From assembly GCA_027574665.1 (NCBI GenBank), contig CM050665.1, positions 1,550,001 to 1,614,000 on the forward strand: a stretch of DNA of 64,000 nucleotides, read 5' to 3'. Below the pieces are notes generated by a model. It was given only the letters and a program-made list of their open reading frames with translations. It was not told the DNA's origin and did not search any database. Position numbers and translations under genes: made by a program. Source of the DNA: Rhynochetos jubatus (lineage: Eukaryota; Chordata; Aves; Eurypygiformes; Rhynochetidae). Shown piece by piece: positions 11,001 through 23,805 of the stretch. Numbering within the stretch: position 1 is the stretch's first letter; the number at the start of each line of letters is the position of its first letter.

Positions 11001-14000
11001 AAGACCTCTTCACAGCCCTCCTCTCTCTCTCTCTTCCCGGCCGCCCCCCCCCAAAGACCCCCTGCTGAAGGCGGATTAGGAGCGGTACCCCCTTCCGCAG
11101 ACACAGCGCTCCCCCCGGGTCCTCTCCATCTAGCCGGCGACTCTATCCCAGATCTTCCAAATGCTGCAGAGTCATGGTACCCCAGAGAGGCCGAGCCAGA
11201 CTCCCTCGACCCTGCTGCTAGCGAGACCCCCCTCCCCTTTGTCCATGAGGGAGTCCCTAGGGTCAGCAGCTCAACGAGGCCGGCGCAAGCCCGCGTATTC
11301 CCAAAGGGCTTCCGCGCAGATGAAGTTTCAGCAAGGAGCGTGTCTAGGCCCCCGCATCTTCCGTGGCAGAGTCCCTGCAGGCTACCGACCGGAGATCCAC
11401 CCCGGCTCCCGTAAACCAGCAAACAAAAAGCAGGCGTCCCTCAGGGATGGCTGAATTTTCCAAGGGGCAACGGCGCTTATTTCCCAGCGCCCGCGGTGCC
11501 CTCCGGGCGTGAGGGCTTGGTGGGGGCTTTGCGGGGCCGCTGGATGCAGGGTCATCGCGCTCCCCAAAATCCTCCTGCGCCGCGTCGGTAGAAGTTGTTG
11601 GCTTCTGGCCCCTCTGTCCCGGCCCTCCCCAGCCCCACCGGGAATGCCGTGGAGCCTTTCAGAGGGATGCAGTTGCTGCGTTTGGGTTTTCCCTGAAGGG
11701 GTGTTCGAATTTAGAGGTAACTTGACAGGGATTTTCTTCAGCTCCTGCTAATTCAGCGCTCTCCTCATCCTCGGTGGTTTGGGCTGGGTTGGCGGGTGTG
11801 TTTCGTTTCTCTCACGCAGTCAAATAATTCCTGACGCCGACACGAGCCTTTGGCTCGACGGTGATTCTGGTTTAACGCCCGTTCAGCTGCTTTTCCCAAA
11901 CACTTCTGGAGCGGCGTTTCGGGCGCTTTCTCCCCGCTGTGCTCCTCAGCAACCCGAGAGGGCTCTTCCTCTCCCCTCGCCCGTCCCCACGCACATCTGC
12001 TGGAGCAGCACCGTGCTCGGGACCGTCCCAGGGCTGAAGGGACAGGCAGGACCCGGGGGGGGGGGACGCCGGTGGGGGGCACGCCGCTGTGCTCTATCTG
12101 CAGGTCGCTAAAGGAAATCCGAGGGACGGGGAGTGAAAGCTGGAAGAAAGGTGGTGAAGAGCGCGTAGAGGGCAGCAGCGGGGATAAGATCTTTCCTTCC
12201 CCTGACAGGGCTGGGGCCACTCCTCCTCTGGAGAGAAAAGATGTAATAAACCCGAACGCAGAAAATAATGACACCCCCCCCGCAGCAAGCAGAGTTGTTC
12301 CTTTTGGCTTACGCATCCTGGGCTGGTTTTGTGTGTTTTCTGCGCATCTGTAGCAAAAACGTAATTACCGTGTGGTTATTATTTTCTCCCCCGAGTAACT
12401 TTCCCTTGCCCTCCTCCAGGCCCCTCGTCAGAACAGGCCTAATCAGATTTGGGTGGCTTGAGAGCAGGGGCTGTGCACTGAGAAGGGGGCATCTGCCTTA
12501 GGTGGTGGTCAGAGCAGATGGTGGTCTTCTCAAAGAAGGCACTGGGAATAGGAACAGCGGCGCGGACGGATGTCTGGCACAGTGACTGTTCGGGTTTCTT
12601 TTTCCCAGATGAACGTCCCGAAGATGTTGGACGTTTAACACATACAATTAAAAAAAGCCCTACGCAGATGAACGCGAGAGGTTTAGCAGCGTAGGACATT
12701 GTTGTCTGACAGCCCCATTCACGTCCGGGCTGGATGCTGCATCCTTTAGGTCAGGGAGTTGGAAGAAAAGGCGTTTAGGCTGTGCCGAGGAGGAGGAGGA
12801 GGGTACCTTTGTGTGCTACTGCGGCACAGACAATGGATACAGCCCAAAGTGCCCAGATCTGCCCTTCTTTCACGCGGCCAACGCGCGCTGAGGTGTAAAC
12901 CACCTCGCGAGCTGCAGACCGGACCGAACCCCGGCAGTGGATGCGCGGCGCTCTCCCTTCTCCCCGGGTTTGCTGAGAACTGTGGGAGCATTTGTTCGTG
13001 ACAAGGTGCTAAGATGCAGTTCATTATAATCGCGTGTCCCTCTTGTCCTAAGCGTTTAGCATCATTTAGACAATCTTTCTCATACGAATGCGGAGTGAGA
13101 TGGAGACGCGGGCGCAGGGAAACGGGCAGGGCTTTGGTGACAACCGGCGACGCAGCCGGCTCTGGCTGTAGCAGCAGGGTGTGCAGGGGAGGGCTGGCCT
13201 CACACTTCGGTTCGGGCATTAGCTGTGGGAGCGGTTACGCACGCTCTGAATCGACGCTGTACTTCGCCGTGCGTGGTGGGAGCTTGTCACAACTCCGGAG
13301 CGGTGGCCAGCCTCGCAGGACAGATTCGTCCTGGCAGCCCGCGATGCAGGCGGGGGGGACTGTGGGGTGAGGCAGGGGATGTCCCCTTCGGGGACTGTGC
13401 TGAGGCTCAGGGATGGGGTTGGCTCTGTGGCGCTGCCCACGTTGGATTTGGCTTTCCTGCTCTCTCCCAGTCCCCTGCGGAGCGGACACGAGGGTCTGGG
13501 GTTCTTGTGGGCATCGCTGAAAGGCTGAGGAGGGTTGTGCGGGTGGGTGCCCTTGTTGTACGAGCAGGATTCACCCGTGCCGGCTCCCCCGGAGCCAGAT
13601 GTTCGAGAATATTTGATAGTCGTGCCTGGGGAAACTCACCCGAGGGAAGGTGCTGTAGCGGGGGGGTGCTGTGAAGGGAACTGATGAGACCCAAAAGCAA
13701 AATGGATGGAGGCCTTTCACCGACAGCAGGAAACACATCACATGGGACAGCGGATAAATCTCGCAATACAGCCCACCCCTAAATACGTTTTAGCTCCAGA
13801 GTCAGGGAGCGTTGGGATGTGAAAGCCGCGGTGCCAGGCCTTGGGACAGCACAGCACAGCGGCAGAACGCTCGAGCCGAAAGATGTCGTGAAGATGCTGC
13901 TCCAACAGCTAATAGAGGCTACATTTTTCCTGGTACAAGTACCCTTCAATGCCCATATTCAGTGCCCCCAAAAGCTGCACATCTATATCCTCAAAGAACA

Positions 14001-14236
14001 TTAGTCAACAGAAGGTTTTCACTATGTGAATAACCACTTAGACTTTCTGTGGACTTCAAGGGATAAAAAAAAATAAATCACGACCATTCAGAAGAGCCTT
14101 AGACAAGGCAAATGGGCCTGAGGGTATTATCTGAGAAACTGTCTATTACTTCTATAGCACCAGCCTCCCTTAGAGCATGCAGAGCCTTCACCTGCTGGGA
14201 AGCAGCCTCCCCCTGAGCACGCGGGGCAGCCCTGGC

Positions 14237-14279
14237 TTTTCCGAGGCCAGGAACCTCGGAAAACCTCATCAGGTTTTCC
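14237..14279. repeat. Two overlapping, mutually exclusive hairpins
   Basis: TTTTCCGAGG (14237-14246) and CCTCGGAAAA (14254-14263) pair perfectly around a 7-base loop. Part of the right arm, GGAAAACCT (14258-14266), also pairs perfectly with AGGTTTTCC (14271-14279) around CATC. The shared arm can only be in one stem at a time. It lies in intron 1 with no known role. Confidence 0.8.
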
Positions 14280-15337
14280 TGAACCGACAGCAGGTTGACG
14301 TTTCAATGTGCACTTAGGAGACTGGCACGCTGCTGGCCCGGATGTGTGGTCCCCTCCAACCCGGTCTAGAGACAGCCTCCTACATCAGCACCCCTTCCAG
14401 ACTCAGCCGCCGTTCTGACTTCTGAGGCTGCTCGTGGTACGAGTCCAGCAGTGATGCCCGGTCCTCTGGGCCTGGGAGCTGGCTTAAGCTCACCAGGCAG
14501 CAGCAAAAGCCTCCAGTACCTTTGCAGGGTGAGTTTGAAGAGCTCTGATGATCCACAGTTACGCAGAGTGGGAGAAGAATGTTCCTTGCCGAGCCGGGGG
14601 CAGGAGAGCTGGCAGCAGAGCCCGTTTCCACCTCCTGCCCCCTCCCACCCCGCTCCCCGGACAGCCTGCTGAAGGTGCTTCTAGGGATAAGGGGAGAAAC
14701 CAGCATCTGTTCAGTCCTTGCTTCTTTTCTGCCAAGGCTACAAGCCTGGTTCCGAGGCAGCCCCGCCGTGGTCGTTAGCACTGCGGGATGGCACACGTGG
14801 CATGGCTCCAGCGGGAGATGCCACCAGCCCCACAGCCTCAGCCTCGGGGAGCGGCGTTAGTCACCAGCGATCTGAGACCTGGAGTCACGTCAGCAAAGGT
14901 CCAGCATCCCACCACTCCCCCAGGACGTGTCTGACGGAACAGGGTCTGGGAGGACGGTCTCGCTGCCGTCTACACTGCACATCCTACATGGTTCCAGCAA
15001 CATCGGCGGCATTGCGGATGTGAGAGGAACAGCATTTTCCGGACAACTTTCAGCTGAAAGTTACCTCCTGCACCCCATGATTGCTTTTGGATTTGTGGTT
15101 CTTGGTGGGTGTTGCTCTGAAGAAGATAACTAAAGCAAACAAACAAGGCACAGCTCTGCGAGGCCTTGTTAACTGAAGCTGAAATGGAAAGGAAAGCAGT
15201 CCAGGCCTGACGAGGTGCCGTTGTTCCGACCCTTCAGGTCCCACCGTTGCGACGCGGAGGGGTCCAAGCCCTCAGGGCTCTGAATTAAGGAGAAGCTGAG
15301 AGGACTCTCTGTGAGAGCGGTGCATCATACAAGTACA

Positions 15338-15392
15338 GGATGGTTTAGGTTGGAAGGGACCTTATAGTTCATCCTGTTCGGCTGTTGTCACC
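15338..15392 (-). mobile_element. CR1 3'-end fragment
   Basis: The plus strand reads GGATGGTTTAGGTTGGAAGG followed by GACCTTATAGTTCATC, the reverse complement of the usual 3' end of avian CR1 LINEs. Only about 55 bp are recognisable, so this is a heavily 5'-truncated, old copy in intron 1. Confidence 0.75.
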
Positions 15393-18300
15393 TTGCGGGC
15401 CGTGACTCAGAGGGGTCTGCTCTGACCGCGAGCGGGCAGGGGAATTCGGTCGCTGACTAAGGGCGGAGAGGTGGCCACGCTCCTTTCAGTGAGAACTTTC
15501 TCATGAATCTCTTTGTCCACACCATCCTCAGCAATAATCTCCGGCTAATATCATTTCTGCAGTTTTGGTTTTGCTGTAGGTTAGGCCTGATATGAGCGGT
15601 CTGTGAACTTAATGCTGTGGACAAAACACATGGCAGGGAAACCCCAGGGCCAAGGAGGAGCATGAGCTCCATCCCCCCAGCCTGCAGGGATGCTCTGGCT
15701 TCCCAAAACCTTGCCTGCGTTGCTGTGAGAGAGGAATGCATATTCATATCCTTGTTTCTTTCGTGCAAATTAGCAATTACCTTCCCCTGATCTTATATGA
15801 GCTGTGCCCACCGCTGGAGAGTTGCATCACGATGGGCCAAAGCCACCACTGAGTTTCCACGTCTGGTTTAACTAGCTGACTGTAGCGAGGACAGGCACCT
15901 GTTAGCCAAAATCGTCGTCTTGGTTGGAAGGCTGCTGACCTCCACTTTGAGGGCCGGTGCCAAAGCGTCGCAGTTGATTTGAGGAGAAATGGCTGCGTTG
16001 TGGGTGTGTGGGAGCGGACGGTCAGAGCAGAGGTTTGGCACAAGGGCTTCTTTCCCGTGTGTCTGGGATGAGGCAGCGGTGGCTGGAAGTTAAGCGGAGG
16101 CCGGTTGTGTCTTCCCAGCGTGGTGCAAGGCCTTTCACAAGACCACAGCCGGGAAGTGGAGGTGCTCTGTGAATGTCTCCTCTCCGTCCCTGCTCTGCTT
16201 CGGCTCCGCAGCGCAGGACGCGCTTCCCGTCCGACACACAGGCAGAGGCAATGCTGGCGGCTCGGGTGGACCCGCTCCTCGCCGAGAGGGACGTGGGGGT
16301 TCTGGGAAAGTCAGGGTAACTCAGTTTTGCTGGCTCAGAGTTTTCCACTTGCCAGGTACGGTGACAGGTCTGTGTTATGGGAGTCTCTGGGCTGAGGATG
16401 AATTCAGACTCATTGAGCCATCCCCTCCAAAAAAAAAAGAGGAGAAGGAAGTTTGGGACTCCTCTCTCGGCTTGCATTTGACGGAGTGATCTCAAAGCAA
16501 ACCCTGAGTCATCCACTCCTCCCCGCTGCCGCGACATCCGAAGCCTCCTGGGTTTCGGCGCTGTGAGTCCCGCCTGCGCTGGTGCCCAGGTACCGACAGG
16601 GTCTTCCAGCTGGCAGTCTCATGGCACTGGGACAAGCAGCCAATCCATGGGAGCTCGTCCCCTGGGGACGCGCTCGGGTCTGTCATTCCCATCATCAGTT
16701 TGGATGGCTTCCCGAGCTGGGACCCTGGCCTGTGCCGGGCTGGAAGAGGCCTTCCTGCTCCCGCTCACCTGCATCGGGTGTTCTGAGCCAGCAGAAGGCC
16801 CTTGAGCTGGTGACAAAGGTCTGGATGTGGGCTGGAAAGTACAGTCCTGTCTCTTAGCAACTGGTTCCTACCTCTGCGCTCCCGGAGCCCTGTGTGGGAC
16901 AGAGAGCATCAGTCACGCTCCTGCCGCAGCGGCGACGCGCGAGGAGGGGATGGGGGATCAGGCCGGCTCCAGCCACCGCCAAGACGCTTAAAGAAGCTCA
17001 GGCATTTCTAACACAAGCAGTCATCTGTGAGTCCTAATCAAAGCTTCGGTTTAATTGCTTTCCTCGTGCCCTTCTCGGCAGGGCGACCGGGGCGCGGATT
17101 GGCTGGCCGCGGGGCTGCCTGCCAGCTACCTCGGGAGGCTGCTCCCCACACCCCCGGTCTTTTTGGTCACAGGGGTGAGGACCAGGATGGGAGGAGGAAG
17201 AGGGAGGACACGGCCCATGTATTTCTAGAAATATTAGATGTCAGAGGGTCCTTCCCTGAAGTCCTCTCCACTGCACTTGGGAATCCCCCGTCCCTCTTAC
17301 GGACATTTGCATCGCTATTTTCTCTCTCGGTGCTCGGTTCTGCTGTTTCACCCTCATGTTTCCTCCTCCTAACCAAAAGCAACTCCTCTCTGGTGAGCGT
17401 TTCTCAGAGGCTCCCTTGCCAAGCACTGTTTCATAAACATTTTCACGGATCCTCTGCTTTGTCCTCCTAATTAACCATCCAATTGGCCCCCAATGGAGCC
17501 TTCACCTCTCCTGCGAAGATCCTGCTTGCACAGATTATAGCCTGTCAGCTGCCAATTTATTCCTCCACGCAGAGGGCAGGTTGTATTAATTGTCTGGCTT
17601 CCCTGCCCCATTTGGTTTGCCCCCCCCCCTTTCCTCTGTTCCCAGTAGCATCCCTGTTTGGAGACGCGGGCTCACAGCGAGCCGAGGGGACCCAGATGTG
17701 AGGCCGCTCCGTGTGACCCACGGGCCCAACCTCCCGTGATGTGGCAGTTAGACCGGACGTGATGGGATGGGGCTGGCCTGTGTCAGGTCTCCGTGGATGG
17801 ATTACCATGATGGAGTGTTAAGGAAGATGCTTGACTTTCGCTCCCCTGTGTGTAGTCTCAGTCAAGAGCCCCAAAAAATCCACTTGGCCCTCCCAGGTTA
17901 ATGGGGAAACCCTCCGGGGCTTGGAGTCAAGTCTGAGCTTGGATTTTGGAGGAGTTGGGGTCCACCTTGCGTGGAAACATCCAGAATACCTGAGTGCAGG
18001 GAAAGACATAGCAGATTTCCCTCAAGGTCTCTCCCCCGTGCCTCCCTGCTCCATACAGGACCCCCCACCCTTGCAGAGCCACGTCTGCATCCCAGAATAA
18101 ACGTGGGCAGAGACAATGGCAGGTGCCAGCTCTCGCCGAGGGCAGCTGCTGCGCGTTTTGCTGGGTTCGTGTGCGGGGAAGGGGGTGATGGAGTGCAACG
18201 TGGCCGTCACGGTTTGGCACTGGCGCGCACTCAGTGATGTGGGGTGCTCAGGTGTAAAGCGGGACGTCGGCATCTCCGGGCGCCGGCGCCAGGGACGGGC

Positions 18301-21300
18301 TGTGCTGGAGCCACCGCGGCACAACACGCCTCAAGCCCTGCAGTGCCCTTATCTGGTGAGGAGGCTGGGTTTTGGGGGAGAGGGCGTTGCAGGCATTTTA
18401 TCCCCCTTGAAGGGCTGCTGAGCTGTCAGCGTTTTCCTAGAGGCACATCTTGCTGTTCCTGTGGGAGTCTCCGACTGTGGCCCACATACTGAATCGCCAG
18501 GGAAGAGGGAGCTGACACCAGGATGCCATGCAGCCGGGGCTCAGCCTCAGCCCAGCCTGACCTTGATTCGCTGTAGCATCGTTTGCAATTTATTTTACAT
18601 AATTTCGCTTGCCACTGATGAGCTGAGCTGCGGCTGCGGCTCTGTGCCTCCTCCTCCTCAGTTTCATTTTGACATCACCGTGTCCTCGCTGTGGGTATGA
18701 TGATGTCGCACGGCTGCCCTAACACTGCTGGGTCTATTCCCAGGAAGAGAGGGGTCACCTTGCTGTGACAGGTAACCTCATCACTCGTTACAGTGCCTCG
18801 TCCCCCTCCAACTGGAAAGAGTCTGCTTTGGTGGTGACCCTCAGTGCCTCGGCGCTGTGGAGACGGCTCACGGCCACGAGTTACTTCGAGGAAGAGCTGG
18901 CTCTAAACACCTTCTGGGTCTGTGTTGCAGCCATATATTTTCCATATTTTTTTAGATGTGTTTCGGGATGCTGTGGAATAGAAAAGCTCTTCTACTTCTA
19001 AACGTGGACTACCCTTTTCCCCCCTTTCCCAGCCGTGCAGCGCGCCCTCCCAAACCACCTCAAACAAGATCCAGACGATGTGAAGCGATTGCTGGCCGTC
19101 TTTGCAGATTTATTTTAAAAATCCAACACTCTAACTCTACCCGTTTCGAAATAGTAAAATATACTGCGACATTATAATAATCCCCAAATAATAACGTCCG
19201 TGATACCTTCCCTGTTGGCAAGGCACGGCGTGACACTTCTCCCGCACGGGTCACGGCGCTCCACAGAGCCGAGCAGTGCGATGGTCCCCGGTTGATGGGT
19301 GGGAAGACCACGGCCCCAGGGGAGTGATATCCTGGGCAGGTCAGTGAGGTGTTCTTGCTCACGAGGTCACAGAAGCCTTTCCCACCAAACCCAGAGAGAA
19401 ACGGTGCTCCGACAGCAGCTCAGGCTGCTCCAGTATTTTGTTACCCTTGAAACAGCCGCTCGCCTGCCCTGGAAGCCTGCCCGCAGGCAGCACGGTGCAG
19501 GCAGGGCAGCACGGCTCCCTGCGTGCGCCGGGCGCGGGGTCACGTTTATCGGGGAGCGCTGCGCTTACCTCTGCCTGCCAGATCCAGCTGCTCCTCCGGC
19601 TTCCCACGCCGGCACGCAGCCCGGCGCTCGCAGGGAGACAGCTCTGCTCTCCTGCGCAGTGCAAAATGTCCTCTGCCTCCCGGGCAGAGCAGGCATGCGG
19701 CGAGGCTGGGAGCAGGCATCCAGCAAGCCTCTCTGCCTGCCCGGCTCCTCCTTGCTGCCCCGGGCAGGCCCGGGATGCAGGGCAGCCCCATTCCCGCGGC
19801 CCGCCTTGGCCCTCTCCGCAGCTGGAGGCAGGGCTGCCATTTCCAGGCTCGCCACTCCCAGGCCGCCGTGTTTTTATTCCCAGGCCTGGGAGCCAGGAGA
19901 GGCGTAAGCCGAGGTCAGAGCAAAGGCCTGGACCCATCGCCACGGCTCAGCTGCGGCTGCCGAAAGAGCAGCTCGCTCGTAAGAGGCGCCTGTGCCCCAT
20001 TGAAAGACACGCACCTCAGCTTGGTTTGCCGTCTAAAAATACCGCGCCCGGCTCCCCCTCAGAAGGAAGTATTTACTTTGCAAAAATAAACCCAGTATTG
20101 TGCTCAGTTCTGGGTCGAGAACCAACGCGAACGCGCCCGGCGCAGGCTGCCGGCCGGGGCCTCGGGCACGCCGGCTCCCGGCCTGAGTCAAGGAATAGCT
20201 TGGGGAAAAGGACTTCTTCTTTGTGCTCTGCTTTGCCCTGGGGAAATGAACTCTGCAGGGCCGGAGCGCAGCCCGGCAGATAGAGCCGGGGCTGGTTTTA
20301 CTGCAGTGAGTAGGACTGTGCCTGTAAGTGTAGGATGGGGCTTCGTGTTTGCTTGGCGGTTCGTGCCAAAAGGACATAAATGCTTCGCACAGGGAAACAT
20401 CATCAACATTTCAGCAACCGCTTTTTTGCCCCCTTTTTTTCAACCAGAAATGATCAGAAAATTTTCCCAGCGAAATTCTTCTTCCAGGAGAAAAAAAGAG
20501 CAGAATCTGTAAGTGGGAGCATTTCCCATATTCTGCTGATGAGTTCTTCTTATTAGGAGCAATACAGCTGATATTGTTCTCAGCCTAGCACGTCCCCAGC
20601 GCCTATTTCTAAGGCGCGCATCGTGCCCGTGGCATGAGGGACAAGAGGAAGAGGGAAGTTCGAGGAATCTAGCTCCTCTTTCTCCTCGCAGCATTAGCAG
20701 AGGGAGCCTGCTGTGGTTTAACATATCCCCCGCAAAAGCTGCTTTCATCCTACACCTAAATACCATGAGGAGTGAACTTCCTAAAGCCCTGGAGAAGTCT
20801 AAATATAGAAGCCAATCAAGGGCTGACTTCCCAGAGATGAGAAGTACCAAGAACAGTTTTCTTGATCAAAAGTTGTAAGAGTCCATATTGAAATAAAACG
20901 GCTGTTTCGGTACTGCAGCCTGTGCAGAAGGAGTAATTGCAGAGGTGGGCTGTGCTCCGGGCGCTCGCCGCTCCGTCTGCCGGCGGTGCCCGCGGTGCCG
21001 GGCGCGGGAGGCGGCCGGGGAGGCGGTGGGCTGCCCAGGGAGATGGACTCGAGGTAGCGTCTCTGAAGCACCTGACGGGGATGTCTGATGGCACGGCAGG
21101 ATTTCATCCCTTGCTGGATGTTGTAGTTTCCATCCAACTGCCTTTTCCTGTACGTGTCTGCTCCCTGAGACAGCTGATAATTTATTTCTAAAGAACAGAA
21201 ATTTCCTTAGAACAAAACACAAGTTGTAGGAAATTAGAAAGGCACCTTAAAGAGGAAAGAGCAGCAGCTCTTTCCTCAGCTTCAGCTAAAACAACCCCGA

Positions 21301-22907
21301 GCTTGCTAATCTCAGCACAGGTATGTGACGGCACCTCTGTGCATGCCGAGGGCTTGCAGTAAGGGCGAGGGACGGCTGATTGCCGCCGAGATAGCGCTGC
21401 CGAGCGTGGGCCGGGGAGCCCGTGGCCGTGCCGTGGGGTGGCTCGCTCCAGCACGGGACCGAGGAGCCCTGGCTGGGGGACAGCGGCTGTGCCCCGCTGC
21501 CGGCGGGCAGCAGGAAGGCAGGCAGAGCGAGCGACGCTGCCTCTGTCCTGCGTGCGAGGGAGGTGACCTTGAGGGGCAGCCGGCCCCAAACCTCCCTTTT
21601 GGGTGTCCCCGGGATGAGGGTGACAGCGGCTCTTCCAGACGGCAGCAGGAACTAAGGAGTTTAACGTGCCGAGAGGCTGTTGGGGGTGGGGGGAGATGCT
21701 GTGGTTGGGAGATAGAGGCGAACGCTTTCATGTGGGAAGCGGGAGAAGAGGCGAGGGCAGAGGGGCTGCTCCCCGGCCAGGGAACTGAGCGCAGCCATTA
21801 TCAGGCAGGGCTGTGCGGGCAGGAAACGGCGTTTGACTCACAGGAAGCTGAATTCGGCTGGTATCGGCCCCTCGCGCCAAGGCCAGGGCAGCGTTTTATC
21901 TGCCGTTGAGCACAGCAGATGGGGAAGCAGTCGGCTCTCCCTCCCATCCCGGTCCTGCTCCAGCAGCCCCTGCCCGATGGCCCTCCCCTGTGCCCCATCT
22001 GAAAAGGGCAGCTTCCCTGTGGAGCAGCAAAGCCGGGGACAGGCTCCTGGGCCCCAGGAGAGCTGCCAGCCCCCAGATGGCCCTGCCAGCCGGTGTCAGG
22101 GCAGAGGCAGGACCCTCCAGGCTGCTGAGCCCAGCCCAGGCAGACTCCGGGTCCTCCAGCAGCGCCCACCCCGATCGGTTTGAAGGAGCCGGGAGCGCGC
22201 AGGCTTTGGGGAGCTGGCTCCCTGTCTTGCAGCTGGGATTAAATCCTCCCGGATCCTCCCAAATCAGAGAGTCTGAGGCGGGGAAGGGCTTGCGGGCACA
22301 GGGATCCCTTTGCAGGGAGCCGGCTGCTGGTCCCTTGGCCTCTCTGCGGGCTGGGAGTCCGGTTTCGCACGGGGCCGTGGCTGCTCGCAGGGTCTCGGGG
22401 CGGAGGTCACGGCGGGGCAGCGCGGAGGGGATCGGATGGCAGCCGCCGGCCTCGGGCCTGCTGCCCCGCGCAAGGCCCGCACTGCCCCTCAGGGCTGCGG
22501 CTCAGCTGCGAAGCTCCCGGTGACGGCGGTGCCCCACGGGCTGGGCCGCTGAGGGAACGGCCGCGGGGGCCTGTGGTGCCTCAGCGGGGTGCTGGGAGCG
22601 GGAAGGGGCCGGCTGGGTGGGGGCGGCCGGCCACGGGTGCGTGTGGGTGCCGCGCCGGGCCCTGGGGCAGGGCAGGCCCTTGGGGACACGGCTGGGTGTG
22701 CGGGACGCTAGGTGCCTGCGGCCGGGGGCTGCCCGCAGCCAGGGCCGGGCGCCTCGGGGGCTGAGGCCCCGCCGGGGGGGCCCTGCCCGCGGCCGGGCGG
22801 GGGGCCCTGCGGGGGCACCGGGGCGGACGTGAGAAGGAGCCGGCGGCGGGCCCGGCCCGGCCCGGCCCGGGGGAGCGGATTACCGCCGGCAGCGCGCGGC
22901 CCCGCCG

Positions 22908-22921
22908 GTTGCCATGGTTAC
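22908..22921. promoter_or_regulatory. X-box-like inverted repeat (RFX site candidate)
   Basis: GTTGCC-AT-GGTTAC is an inverted pair of GTNRCC half-sites spaced by two bases, the arrangement bound by RFX factors. It is in the intron 1 CpG island, about 520 bp before the TATA box. Confidence 0.45.
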
Positions 22922-23434
22922 CCCGCTACCTGCCGGCGGGCCTCAGCCCGGGCCGGGAGGGGGGGCACCCTCCCTCCTCCCTCCCCGCCGCAGATGTCAC
23001 CGCCCGGCTCCGGCCCCCGCCGCCGCACGGGGCTGCCCGGGCGCTGGGTGGCCCCCCCCGCGCCCTCCCAGGCCGAGCCGGGCGGCGGGGGCGAAGGGCC
23101 CGGCCCCGGGGGGGCGGAGAGGGGGAGTCCGCGGCGGGCCGGGCGGTGCGGGCAGGCCCCGGGGGGCGAGCGTTGCCCGGGGCGGCGGGAGCAGCCAGCA
23201 GGAGGGCGGGCAGGGCGAGGGCGGCTGCCGAGAACAAAGATGCCGGGGCAGGGGCCGGTCCCCACGCGTGTGCTGGCGCTGCCCGCCCTCGGGACAGCTT
23301 CCCCGCCTGAAATGGCTGTCGCCTCCCGTTTACTCTTCACCGGCCTCGGTGATGACGGCAGGGAAGCGACCCCGGGCGCGGGGCGGTGAGGCGACCCCGG
23401 CCCGGCCCAGCCTCCGCCCAGCCCCGCTCTCGGC

Positions 23435-23442
23435 TATAAATA
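23435..23442 (+). promoter_or_regulatory. TATA box TATAAATA
   Basis: A full TATAAATA match with G/C on both sides (GGC before, GAGCCC after) lies inside a CpG-rich stretch, which makes a chance A/T-rich match less likely. It points to transcription on the + strand, the same direction as NOL4L. Confidence 0.5.
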
Positions 23443-23790
23443 GAGCCCGGGAGCGGGAGGCGGCTGCGCGGGGAGTGGGAGGTGCGGGAGCTGGGGGGCT
23501 GCCGGAGGAGGTGCAGGGGGGGCTGGCGCGGAGGGCAGGGGGTCGTGGGGCTGCAGGGGCCGGTGAGGTGTGAGGAGGAGGCAGGCAAGGTGGGGCTGGA
23601 GGAGGTGGGAACAAAGGACGCTGGGGAGGGGGGAGCCCTGATGGAGAGGGGAGAGCAGAGAAAGGTGGCTGGTGGGAGAAGGGGGGGTGAGGCCTGCGGG
23701 ATGGGGTACGCAGGGGTGGAAAAGGAGAGGCTGGGAAGGGGGAGAGGGCAGCCGTAGGGAGCGGCGGGGCACCTGTAAGGTGGCAAAGGG

Positions 23791-23805
23791 GCGCCCTCTG
23801 CTCAC
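23791..23805 (-). promoter_or_regulatory. CTCF-like motif
   Basis: On the minus strand the sequence reads GTGAGCAGAGGGCGC, close to the CTCF core (CAGAGGGCGC with an A two bases upstream replaced by context GAG). It lies just beyond the intron 1 CpG island. A motif-score scan would be needed to weigh it. Confidence 0.3.

Larger units (their letters stand above)
22380..23570 (+). promoter_or_regulatory. NOL4L: Intronic CpG island with TATA box, candidate alternative promoter
   Basis: About 1.2 kb of very GC- and CpG-rich DNA lies alone within intron 1, far from the main promoter. It contains an X-box-like inverted repeat at 22908 and a consensus TATA box at 23435. A start about 30 bp after the TATA box would be near 23466. 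The stretch from there to a GTGAGG donor at 23563 has no ATG, so it could be a non-coding first exon spliced to exon 2. If so, the first in-frame ATG would be in exon 2 (Met132) or the internal Met241. This is a model; no transcript evidence is available. Confidence 0.45.

Noticed and set aside
19299-20283. Overlapping 202-, 281- and 188-codon frames in intron 1
   Set aside because: No domain, mixed strands, no phase-matched splice sites that make a sensible exon.
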